Source: Ptiloglossa arizonensis (taxonomy: Eukaryota; Arthropoda; Insecta; Hymenoptera; Colletidae). From it: a stretch of DNA of 64,000 nucleotides. Below the pieces are notes generated by a model that did no database searches, had not been told where the DNA came from, and saw only the letters and a list, made by a program, of their open reading frames with translations. Position numbers and translations under genes: made by a program. Below, piece after piece: positions 37,286-48,397 of the stretch; position 1 is the first letter of the stretch, and every line of letters begins with the position of its first letter. The DNA lies in contig NW_027478458.1 in NCBI RefSeq assembly GCF_051014685.1, positions 1,178,001 to 1,242,000 of the forward strand, written 5' to 3'.

Positions 37286-38553
37286 ACTCCTGTTGCATCT
37301 GAAAGTAGAAAGTCGCCCGATTACAACGGTATGTGTATTTTTCCCCTAGGCATTTGTATTTATTGGTTTCGAGTATCAGACTTGCGAAAATTTTGATGGT
37401 TTCTCAACCATTCCTTATTTTCACACTTCCATATCTCGCGAACGGATTGACGAACTCGAGAATTTCCTATTGCATCTGATAGCAGAAACTCGCCCGATTA
37501 CAACGGTGTGTGTACTTTTCCCCTAGTCCATTCCAGTTGTTGGTTTCGAGTATCAGACCAGCGAAAATTTTGATGGTTTCTCAAGCATTCCTTAACTTCA
37601 AACTTCCATATCAAGCGAACGGATTGACTAACTCGAGAATTTCCTATTGCATCTGAAAACAGAATCTCGCCCGATTACAACGGTATGTGTATTTTTGCCC
37701 AAGTCCATAGTAGTTATTGGATTCGAGTATCAGACTTGCGAAAATTTGGATGATTTCTCAAGCATTCCTTAACTTCAAACTCCCATATCTCGCGAACGGA
37801 TTGACGAACTCGAGAAATTCCTGTTGCATGTGAAAGTAGAAGTACGCCCGATTGCAACGGTATGTGTACTTTTCCCCTAGGCCATTCCAGATATCGGTTT
37901 CGAGTATCAGACTTGCGAAAATTTTGATGGTTTCTCAACCATCCCTTAACTTCAAACTCCCATATCTCGCGAACGGATTGGCGAACACTAGAAATTCGTA
38001 TTGCATCTGAAAGTAGAAACTCGCCCGATTACAAAGATATGTGTGTTTTCCCCCTAGGCCTTTGTAGTTATTGGTTTCGAGTACCAGACTTGCGAAAATT
38101 TTGATGGTTTCTCAACCATTCCTTAATTTCAAACTCCCATATCAAGCGAACGGATTGACGAACTCGAGAAATTCCTGTTGCATCTGAAAGTAGAAACTCG
38201 CCCGATTACAATGGTATGTGTACCTTTCCCCTAGGCCATTCCAGTTATTGGTTTCGAGTATCAGACTTGCGAAAATTTTGATGGTTTCTCAACCATTCCT
38301 TATATTCGCACTTCCATTTCTCGCGAACGGATTGACGAACACGAGAATTTCCTATTGCATCTGAAAGCAGAAACTCGCCCGATTACAACGGTGTGTGTAC
38401 TTTTCCCCTAGGCCATTCCAGTTGTTGGTTTCGAGTATCAGACCAGCGAAAATTTTGATGGTTTCTCAAGCATTCCTTAACTTCAAACTTCCATATCTCG
38501 CGAACGGATTGACGAACTCGAGAAACTCCTGTTGCATGTGAAAGTAGAATCTC
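37286..38553. repeat. Partial E-type unit copied from 33.2-34.3 kb
   Basis: From about 37.4 kb the sequence matches E2 at offset 4,248 bp (acgcccgattgcaac at 33596 and 37844). It includes gactaactcgag, cccaagtcc and gaacactagaaattcg. The first monomers carry catttgtatttattgg and join the F segment to it. Private variants are cctagtccattcc near 37.53 kb and gtacctttcccc near 38.22 kb. Confidence 0.85.
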
Positions 38554-40334
38554 GCCCAATTACAATGGTATGTGTATTTTTCCCCTAGGCATTTGTAGTT
38601 ATTGGTTTCGAGTATCAGACTTGCGAAAATTTTGATGGTTTCTCAACCATTCCTTAACTTCAAACTCCCATATCTCGCGAACGGATTGACGAACTCGAGA
38701 AATTCCTGTTGCATCTGAAAGTAGAAACTCGCCCGATTACAATGGTATGTGTACTTTTCCCCTAGGCCATTCCAGTTATTGATTTCGAGTATCAGACTTG
38801 CGAAAATTTTGATGGTTTCTCAACCATTCCTTAAATTCAAACTTCCATATCTCGCGAACGGATTGACCAACTCGAGAATTTCCTATTGCATCTGAAAGCA
38901 GAAACTCGTCCGATTACAACGGTATGTGTACTTTTACCCTAGGCCATTCCAGTTATTGGTTTCGAGTATCAGACCAGTGAAGATTTTGATGGTTTCTCAA
39001 CCATTCCTTAACTTCAAACTCCCATATCCCGCGAACGGATTGACGAACTCGAGAAATTCCTGTTGCATCTGAAAGTAGAAAGTCGCCCGATTACAACGGT
39101 GTGTGTATTTTTCTCCTAGGCCTTTGTGGTTATTGGTTTCGAGTATCAGACTTGCGAAAATTATGATGGTTTCTCAACCATTCCTTATTTTCACACTTCC
39201 ATATCTCGCGAACGGATTGACGAACTCGAGAATTTCCTATTGCATCTGATAGCAGAAACTCGCCCGATTACAACGGTGTGTGTACTTTTCCCCTAGGCCA
39301 TTCCAGTTGTTGGTTTCGAGTATCAGACCAGCGAAAATTTTGATGGTTTCTCAAGCATTCCTTAACTTCAAACTTCCATATCAAGCGAACGGATTGACTA
39401 ACTCGAGAATTTCCTATTGCATCTGAAAACAGAATCTCGCCCGATTACAACGGTATGTGTATTTTTGCCCAAGTCCATAGTAGTTATTGGATTCGAGTAT
39501 CAGACTTGCGAAAATTTGGATGATTTCTCAAGCATTCCTTAACTTCAAACTCCCATATCTCGCGAACGGATTGACGAACTCGAGAAATTCCTGTTGCATG
39601 TGAAAGTAGAAGGACGCCCGATAGCAACGGTATGTGTACTTTTCCCCTAGGCCATTCCAGTTATCGGTTTCGAGTATCAGACTTGCGAAAATTTTGATGG
39701 TTTCTCAACCATCCCTTAACTTCAAACTCCCATATCTCGCGAACGGATTGCCGAACACTAGAAATTCGTATTGCATCTGAAAGTAGAAACTCGCCCGATT
39801 ACAAAGATATGTGTGTTTTCCCCCTAGGCCTTTGTAGTTATTGGTTTCGAGTATCAGACTTGCGAAAATTTTGATGGTTTCTCAACCATTCCTTAATTTC
39901 AAACTCCCATATCAAGCGAACGGATTGACGAACTCGAGAAATTCCTGTTGCATCTGAAAGTAGAAACTCGCCCGATTACAATGGTATGTGTACTTTTCCC
40001 CTAGGCCATTCCAGTTATTGGTTTCGAGTATCAGATTTGCGAAAATTTTGATGGTTTCTCAACCATTCCTTATATTCGCACTTCCATTTCTCGCGAACGG
40101 ATTGACGAACACGAGAATTTCCTATTGCATCTGAAAGCAGAAACTCGCCCGATTACAACGGTGTGTGTACTTTTCCCCTAGGCCATTCCAGTTGTTGGTT
40201 TCGAGTATCAGACCAGCGAAAATTTTGATGGTTTCTCAAGCATTCCTTAACTTCAAACTTCCATATCTCGCGAACGGATTGACGAACTCGAGAAACTCCT
40301 GTTGCATGTGAAAGTAGAATCTCGCCCAATTACA
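38554..40334. repeat. E-type unit, copy E4, with one monomer lost
   Basis: Continues at offset 4,248 bp from E3 (catttgtag at 34342 and 38590, actcgtcc at 34656 and 38904). At 38.92 kb the actcgtcc monomer runs straight into acttttaccctagg, omitting the gtaccagacttg monomer of E2 and E3. It ends near 40.33 kb, where cccaattacaacgg jumps to a ttctcctagg monomer. Acgcccgatagcaac at 39614 lies 1,770 bp (10 x 177) from the preceding copy, in agreement with the missing monomer. Confidence 0.87.
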
Positions 40335-40974
40335 ACGGTATGTGTATTTTTCTCCTAGGCCTTTGTGGTTATTGGTTTCGAGTATCAGACTTGCGAAAAT
40401 TATGATGGTTTCTCAACCATTCCTTATTTTCACACTTCCATATCTCGCGAACGGATTGACGAACTCGAGAATTTCCTATTGCATCTGATAGCAGAAACTC
40501 GCCCGATTACAACGGTGTGTGTATTTTTGCCCAAGGCCATAGTAGTTATTGGATTCGAGTATCAGACTTGCGAAAATTTGGATGATTTCTCAAGCATTCC
40601 CTGACTTCAAACTCCCACATCTCGCGAACGGATTGACGAACACTAGAAATTCGTATTGCATCTGAAAGTAGAAACTCGCCCGATTACAAAGATATGTGTG
40701 TTTTCCCCCTAGGCCTTTGTAGTTATTGGTTTCGAGTATCAGACTTGCGAAAATTTTGATGGTTTCTCAACCATTCCTTAATTTCAAACTCCCATATCAA
40801 GCGAACGGATTGACGAACTCGAGAAATTCCTGTTGCATCTGAAAGTAGAAACTCGCCCGATTACAATGGTATGTGTACTTTTCCCCTAGGCCATTCCAGT
40901 TGTTGGTTTCGAGTATCAGACCAGCGAAAATTTTGATGATTTCTCAAGCATTCCTTAACTTCAAACTTCCATAT
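40335..40974. repeat. Rearranged E-type monomers
   Basis: Four monomers joined in an order not seen in E1-E4: ttctcctagg with ctttgtggtt, gcatctgatagcag, cccaaggcc with attccctgacttc, gaacactagaaattcg, and then a gttgttgg monomer with gatgatttctcaagc. The order fits repeated in-register recombination between E-type units. Nothing other than satellite is present. Confidence 0.75.
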
Positions 40975-41350
40975 CTCGCGAACGGATTGACGAACTCGAG
41001 AAATTCCTGTTGCATCTGAAAGTAGAAACTCGCCCGATTACAATGGTATGTGTACTTATCCCCTAGGCCATTCCAGTTATTGATTTCGAGTATCAGACTT
41101 GCGAAAATTTTGATGGTTTCTCAACCATTCCTTAAATTCAAACTTCCATATCTCGCGAACGGATTGACCAACTCGAGAATTTCCTATTGCATCTGAAAGC
41201 AGAAACTCGTCCGATTACAACGGTATGTGTATTTTTCCCCTAGACCATTGTAGTTATTGGTTTCGAGTACCAGACTTGCGAAAATTTTGATGGTTTCTCA
41301 ACCATTCCTTAACTTCAAACTCCCATATCTCGCGAACGGATTGACGAACT
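40975..41350. repeat. First copy of a 531-bp (3-monomer) tandem duplication
   Basis: The rare words tgtacttatcccc (41051 and 41582), actcgtcc (41205 and 41736) and cctagaccattg (near 41240 and 41771) recur at exactly 531 bp, or 3 x 177. The duplicated homology covers about 375 bp. The third monomer between the copies is the cttgttgcatgtg/catttgtag unit that begins the F segment. Confidence 0.88.
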
Positions 41351-44190
41351 CGAGAAACTCCTGTTGCATGTGAAAGTAGAATCTCGCCCAATTACAATGG
41401 TATGTGTATTTTTCCCCTAGGCATTTGTAGTTATTGGTTTCGAGTATCAGACTTGCGAAAATTTTGATGGTTTCCCAACCATTCCTTAACTTCAAACTCC
41501 CATATCTCGCGAACGGATTGACGAACTCGAGAAATTCCTGTTGCATCTGAAAGTAGAAACTCGCCCGATTACAATGGTATGTGTACTTATCCCCTAGGCC
41601 ATTCCAGTTATTGATTTCGAGTATCAGACTTGCGAAAATTTTGATGGTTTCTCAACCATTCCTTAAATTCAAACTTCCATATCTCGCGAACGGATTGACC
41701 AACTCGAGAATTTCCTATTGCATCTGAAAGCAGAAACTCGTCCGATTACAACGGTATGTGTATTTTTCCCCTAGACCATTGTAGTTATTGGTTTCGAGTA
41801 CCAGACTTGCGAAAATTTTGATGGTTTCTCAACCATTCCTTAACTTCAAACTCCCATATCTCGCGAACGGATTGACGAACTCGAGAAATTCCTGTTGCAT
41901 CTGAAAGTAGAAACTCGCCCGATTACAATGGTATGTGTACTTTTACCCTAGGCCATTCCAGTTATTGGTTTCGAGTATCAGACCAGTGAAGATTTTGATG
42001 GTTTCTCAACCATTCCTTAACTTCAAACTCCCATATCCCGCGAACGGATTGACGAACGCGAGAAATTCCTGTTGCATCTGAAAGTAGAAAGTCGCCCGAT
42101 TACAACGGTATGTGTATTTTTCTCCTAGGCCTTTGTAGTTATTGGTTTCGAGTATCAGACTTGCGAAAATTATGATGGTTTCTCAACCATTCCTTATTTT
42201 CACACTTCCATATCTCGCGAACGGATTGACGAACTCGAGAATTTCCTATTGCATCTGATAGCAGAAACTCGCCCGATTACAACGGTGTGTGTATTTTTGC
42301 CGAAGGCCATAGTAGTTATTGGATTCGAGTATCAGACTTGCGAAAATTTGGATGATTTCTCAAGCATTCCCTAACTTCAAACTCCCATATCTCGCGAACG
42401 CATTGACGAACTCGAGAAATTCCTGTTGCATGTGAAAGTAGAATCTCGCCCGATTACAATGGTATGTGTATTTTTCCCCTAGGCATTTGTAGTTATTGGT
42501 TTCGAGTATCAGACTTGCGAAAATTTTGATGGTTTCTCAACCATTCCTTAACTACAAACTCCCATATCTCGCGAACGGATTGACGAACTCGAGAAATTCC
42601 TGTTGCATGTGAAAGTAGAAAGTCGCCCGATTGCAACGGTATGTGTACTTTTACCCTAGGCCATTCCAGTTATTGGTTTCGAGTATCAGACTTGCGAAAA
42701 TTTTGATGGTTTCTCAACCATCCCTTAACTTCAAACTCCCATATCTCGCGAACGGATTGACGAACGCTAGAAATTCCTATTGCATCTGAAAGTAGAAACT
42801 CGCCCGATTACAAAGATATGTGCGTTTTCCCCCTAGGCCTTTGTTGTTATTGGTTTCGAGTATCAGACTTGCGAAAATTTTGATGGTTTCTCAACCATTC
42901 CTTAACTTCAATCTCCCATATCAAGCGAACGGATTGACGAACTCGAGAAATTCCTGTTGAATCTGAAAGTAGAAACTCGCCCGATTACAATGGTATGTGT
43001 ACTTTTCCCCTGGGCCATTCCAGTTATTGGTTTCGAGTATCAGACTTGCGAAAATTTTGATGGTTTCTCAACCATTCCTTATTTTCACACTTCCATTTCT
43101 CGCGAACGGATTGACGAACACGAGAATTTCCTATTGCATCTGAAAGCAGAATCTCGCCCGATTACAACGGTGTGTGTATTTTTGCCCTAGGCCATAATAG
43201 TTATCGGATTCGAGTATCAGACGTGCGAAAATTTTGATGATTTCTTAGCCTTTCCTTAACTTCAAACTCCCATATTTCGCGAACGCATTGACGAACTCGA
43301 GAAATTCCTATTGTATCTGAAAGTAGAAACCCGCCCGATTACAATGGTATGTGTACTTTTCCCCTAGGCCATTCCAGTTATTGGTTTCGAGTATCAGACT
43401 TGCGAAAATTTTGATGGTTTCTCAATCATTCCTTAACTTCAAACTTCCATATCTCGCGGACGGATTGACGAACTCGAGAATTTCCTATTGCATCTGAAAG
43501 CAGAAACTAGCCCGATTACAACGGTATGTGTATTTTTGCCCTAGGCCATAATAGTTATTGGATTCGAGTATCAGACTTGCGAAAATTTTGATGATTTCTC
43601 AGCCATTCCTTAACTTCAAATTCCCATATCACGCGAACGGATTGACGAACACGAGAAATTCCTCTTGCATCTGAAAGTAGAAACTCGCCCGATTACTACG
43701 GTATGTGTATTTTTCCCCTAGGCCATTGCAGTTATTGGTTTCGAGTATCAGACTTGCGAAAATTTTGATGGTTTCTCAACCATTCCTTAACTTCACACTT
43801 CCATATCTCGCGAACGGATTGACGAACTCGAGAATTTCCTATTGCATCTGAAAGCAGAAACTCGCCCGATTACAAAGGTATGTGTATTTTTCCCCTAGGC
43901 CATTGTAGTTATTGGTTTCGAGTATCAGACTTGCGAAAATTTTGATGGTTTCTCAACCATTCCTTAAATTTAAACTCCCATATCTCGCGAACGGATTGAC
44001 GAACACGAGAATTTCCTATTGCATCTGAAAGCAGAAACTCGCCCGATTACAACGGTGTGTGTACTTTTCCCCTAGGCCATTCCAGTTGTTGGTTTCGAGT
44101 ATCAGACCAGCGAAAATTTTGATGGTTTCTCAAGCATTCCTTAACTTCAAACTTCCATATCTCGCGAACGGATTGACGAACTCGAGAAAC
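41345..44190. repeat. About 3-kb segment F, second copy, one monomer shorter
   Basis: Counterpart of 34.27-37.29 kb. It includes the second copy of the 531-bp duplication (about 41.51-41.88 kb). It lacks the gaccagttaatattttg monomer found near 36.3 kb in the first copy: at 43.37 kb acccgcccgattac leads directly to ccattccag with gacttgcg. Small differences include cgaaggcc at 42.30 kb (ccaaggcc in copy one), tttgttgttattgg near 42.84 kb and tgacgaacacgag near 44.00 kb. Confidence 0.9.
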
Positions 44191-45480
44191 TCCTGTTGCA
44201 TGTGAAAGTAGAATCTCGCCCAATTACAATGGTATGTGTATTTTTCCCCTAGGCATTTGTAGTTATTGGTTTCGAGTATCAGACTTGCGAAAATTTTGAT
44301 GGTTTCCCAACCATTCCTTAACTTCAAACTCCCATATCTCGCGAACGGATTGACGAACACGAGAATTTCCTATTGCATCTGAAAGCAGAAACTCGCCCGA
44401 TTACAACGGTATGTGTACTTTTACCCTAGGCCATTCCAGTTATTGGTTTCGAGTATCAGACCAGTGAAGATTTTGGTGGTTTCTCAACCATTCCTTAACT
44501 TCAAACTCCCATATCCCGCGAACGGATTGACGAACTCGAGAAATTCCTGTTGCATCTGAAAGTAGAAAGTCGCCCGATTACAACGGTATGTGTATTTTTC
44601 TCCTAGGCCTTTGTAGTTATTGGTTTCGAGTATCAGACTTGCGAAAATTATGATGGTTTCTCAACCATTCCTTATTTTCACACTTCCATATCTCGCGAAC
44701 GGATTGACGAACTCGAGAATTTCCTATTGCATCTGATAGCAGAATCTCGCCCGATTACAACGGTGTGTGTACTTTTCCCCTAGGCCATTCCAGTTGTTGG
44801 TTTCGAGTATCAGACCAGCGAAAATTTTGATGGTTTCTCAAGCATTCCTTAACTTCAAACTTCCATATCAAGCGAACGGATTGACTAACTCGAGAATTTC
44901 CTATTGCATCTGAAAACAGAATCTCGCCCGATTACAACGGTATGTGTATTTTTGCCCAAGTCCATAGTAGTTATTGGATTCGAGTATCAGACTTGCGAAA
45001 ATTTGGATGATTTCTCAAGCATTCCTTAACTTCAAACTCCCATATCTCGCGAACGGATTGACGAACTCGAGAAATTCCTGTTGCATGTGAAAGTAGAAAG
45101 ACGCCCGATTGCAACGGTATGTGTATTTTTCTCCTAGGCCTTTGTAGTTATTGGTTTCGAGTATCAGACTTGCGAAAATTATGATGGTTTCTCAACCATT
45201 CCTTATTTTCACACTTCCATATCAAGCGAACGGATTGAGGAACTCGAGAATTTCCTATTGCATCTGAAAGCAGAATCTCGCCCGATTACAACGGTATGTG
45301 TATTTTTGCCCAAGGCCATAGTAGATATTGGATTCGAGTATCAGACTTGCGAAAATTTGGATGATTTCTCAAGCATTCCTTAACTTCAAACTCCCATATC
45401 TCGCGAACGGATTGACGAACTCGAGAAATTCCTGTTGCATGTGAAAGTAGAAAGACGCCCGATTGCAACGGTATGTGTAT
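44191..45480. repeat. E-type unit remnant with a dimer duplication at its right end
   Basis: It carries catttgtag (44254), acttttaccctagg with gaccagtgaag, ttctcctagg with aaattatgatgg, gcatctgatagcag, gactaactcgag, cccaagtcc and acgcccgattgcaac. The last marker appears twice, at 45101 and 45455, 354 bp apart. The second occurrence is accompanied by gtagatattgg, which also opens the following 11-monomer duplication. Confidence 0.82.
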
Positions 45481-46450
45481 TTTTCTCCTAGGCCTTTGTA
45501 GTCATTGGTTTCGAGTATCAGACTTGCGAAAATTATGATGGTTCCTCAACCATTCCTTATTTTCACACTTCCATATCTCGCGAACGGATTGACGAACTCG
45601 AGAATTTCCTATTGCATCTGATAGCAGAAACTCGCCCGATTACAAAGGTGTGTGTACTTTTCCCCTAGGGCATTCCAGTTGTTGGTTTCGAGTGTCAGAC
45701 CAGCGAAAATTTTGATGGTTTCTCAACCATTCCTTAACTTCAAACTCCCATATCTCGCGAACGGATTGACGAACTCGAAAAAATTCCTGTTGTATCTGAA
45801 AGTAGAAACTCGCCCGATTACAATGGTATGTGTACTTTACCCCTAGGCCATTCCAGTTATTGGTTTCGAGTATCAGACCAGCGAAGATTTTGATGGTTTC
45901 TCAACCATTCCTTAACTTCAAACTCCCATATCCCGCGAACGGATTGACGAACTCGAGAAATTCCTGTTGCATGTGAAAGTAGAAAGTCGCCCGATTACAA
46001 CGGTATGTGTATTTTTCTCCTAGGCCTTTGTAGTTATTGGTTTCGAGTATCAGACTTGCGACAATTATGATGGTTTCTCAACCATTCCTCATTTTCACAC
46101 TTCCATATCAAGCGAACGGATTGACGAACTCGAGAATTTCCTATTGCATCTGAAAGCAGAATCTCGCCCGATTACAACGGTATGTGTATTTTTGCCCAAG
46201 GCCATAGTAGATATTGGATTCGAGTATCAGACTTGCGAAAATTTGGATGATTTCTCAAGCATTCCTTAACTTCAAACTCCCATATCTCGCGAACGCATTG
46301 ACGAACTCGAGAAATTCCTGTTGCATGTGAAAGTAGAATCTCGACCGATTACAATGGTATGTGTATTTTTCCCCTAGGCATTTGTAGTTATTGGTTTCGA
46401 GTATCAGACTTGCGAAAATTTTGATGGTTTCTCAACCATTCCTTAACTTC
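45480..46450. repeat. About 970-bp segment G, first copy (offset 1,947 bp)
   Basis: It repeats at 47.43-48.40 kb: ctcctagg at 45485 and 47433, cctagggcat at 45664 and 47612, gtagatattgg at 46207 and 48154. The offset falls from 1,948 to 1,947 bp across an extra base here in the run ctcgaaaaaattcc near 45.78 kb. The distance is 11 x 177. Shared rare words include actttacccctagg, gttgtatctgaaag and gcgacaattatgatgg. Confidence 0.88.
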
Positions 46451-47427
46451 AAACTCCCATATCTCGCGAACGGATTGACGAACTCGAGAAATTCCTGTTG
46501 CATGTGAAAGTAGAAAGTCGCCCGATTGCAACGTTATGTGTACTTTTCCCCTAGGCCATTCCAGTTATTGGTTTCGAGTATCAGACTTGCGAAAATTTTG
46601 ATGGTTTCTCAACCATTCCTTAAATTCACACTTCCATATCTCGCGAACGGATTGACCAACTCGAGCATTTCCTATTGCATCTGAAAGCAGAAACTCGCCC
46701 GATTACAACGGTATGTGTATTTTTCCCCTAGGCCATTGTAGTTATTGGTTTCGAGTATCAGACTTGCGAAAATTTTGATGGTTTCTCAACCATTCCTTAA
46801 CTTCAAACTCCCATATCTCGCGAACGGATTGACGAACTCGAGAAATTCCTGTTGCGTCTGAAAGTAGAAACTCGCCCGATTACAATGGTATGTGTACTTT
46901 TCCCCTAGGCCATTCCAGTTATTGGTTTCGAGTATCAGACCAGCGAAGATTTTGTTGGTTTCTCAACCATTCCTTAACTTCAAACTCCCATATCCCGCGA
47001 ACGGATTGACGAACTCGAGAAATTCCTGTTGCATCTGAAAGTAGAAACTCGCCCGATTACAATGGTATGTGTATTTTTCCCCTAGGCCATTGTAGTTATT
47101 GGTTTCGAGTATCAGGCTTGCGAAAATTTTGATGGTTTCTCAACCATTCCTTAACTTCAAACTCCCATATCTCGCGAACGGATTGACGAACTCGAGAAAT
47201 TCCTGTTGCATCTGAAAGTAGAAACTCGCCCGATTACAACGGTATGTGTACTTTTCCCCTAGGCCATTCCAGTTATTGGTTTCGAGTATCAGACCAGCGA
47301 AGATTTTGATGGTTTCTCAACCATTCCTTAACTTCAAACTCCCATATCCCGCGAACGGATTGACGAACTCGAGAAATTCCTGTTGCATGTGAAAGTAGAA
47401 AGTCGCCCGATTACAACGGTATGTGTA
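46451..47427. repeat. Near-consensus monomers between the two G copies
   Basis: Five to six monomers that alternate the ccattgtag class with the ccattccag/gaccagcgaag class and are close to the consensus. The pair is repeated at 354 bp (ccattgtag monomers near 46.73 and 47.09 kb, ccattccag monomers near 46.91 and 47.26 kb). This dimer phase shows the two monomer classes most plainly. Confidence 0.8.
46703..46879. repeat. Representative satellite monomer close to consensus
   Basis: This 177-bp copy differs from my hand consensus at about one base (gcgtctg instead of gcatctg). Phase is taken from the ttacaa block. In order it carries: a variable 5' part (ttacaacggtatgtgtat), a pyrimidine run ending in AvrII-type cctagg, a class-diagnostic part (ccattgtag here, ccattccag in other copies), ggtttcgagtatcag, an 8-bp AT palindrome aaaatttt, ctcaaccattcctta, NruI-type tcgcga, XhoI-type ctcgag, and gcatctgaaagtagaaactcg in the last third. 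G+C is about 41%. It serves as the reference for the variants named in other entries. Confidence 0.9.
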
Positions 47428-48397
47428 TTTTTCTCCTAGGCCTTTGTAGTTATTGGTTTCGAGTATCAGACTTGCGAAAATTATGATGGTTTCTCAACCA
47501 TTCCTTATATTCACACTTCCATATCTCGCGAACGGATTGACGAACTCGAGAATTTCCTATTGCATCTGATAGCAGAAACTCGCCCGATTACAAAGGTGTG
47601 TGAACTTTTCCCCTAGGGCATTCCAGTTGTTGGTTTCGAGTATCAGACCAGCGAAAATTTAGATGGTTTCTCAACCATTCCTTAACTTCAAACTCCCATA
47701 TCTCGCGAACGGATTGACGAACTCGAGAAATTCCTGTTGTATCTGAAAGTAGAAACTCGCCCGATTACAATGGTATGTGTACTTTACCCCTAGGCCATTC
47801 CAGTTATTGGTTTCGAGTATCAGACCAGCGAAGATTTTGATGGTTTCTCAACCATTCCTTAACTTCAAACTCCCATATCCCGCGAACGGATTGACGAACT
47901 CGAGAAATTCCTGTTGCATGTGAAAGTAGAAAGTCGCCCGATTACAACGGTATGTGTATTTTTCTCCTAGGCCTTTGTAGTTATTGGTTTCGAGTATCAG
48001 ACTTGCGACAATTATGATGGTTTCTCAACCATTCCTTATTTTCACACTTCCATATCAAGCGAACGGATTGACGAACTCGAGAATTTCCTATTGCATCTGA
48101 AAGCAGAATCTCGCCCGATTACAACGGTATGTGTATTTTTGCCCAAGGCCATAGTAGATATTGGATTCGAGTATCAGACTTGCGAAAATTTGGATGATTT
48201 CTCAAGCATTCCTTAACTTCAAACTCCCATATCTCGCGAACGCATTGACGAACTCGAGAAATTCCTGTTGCATGTGAAAGTAGAATCTCGACCGATTACA
48301 ATGGTATGTGTATTTTTCCCCTAGGCATTTGTAGTTATTGGTTTCGAGTATCAGACTTGCGAAAATTTTGATGGTTTCTCAACCATTCCTTAACTTC
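47428..48397. repeat. About 970-bp segment G, second copy
   Basis: Counterpart of 45.48-46.45 kb at offset 1,947 bp, without the extra a of the first copy. Private changes are gtgtgaacttttcc near 47.60 kb and gaaaatttagatgg near 47.66 kb. Homology ends near 48.40 kb, where ttcacacttcc replaces ttcaaactccc. Confidence 0.88.
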
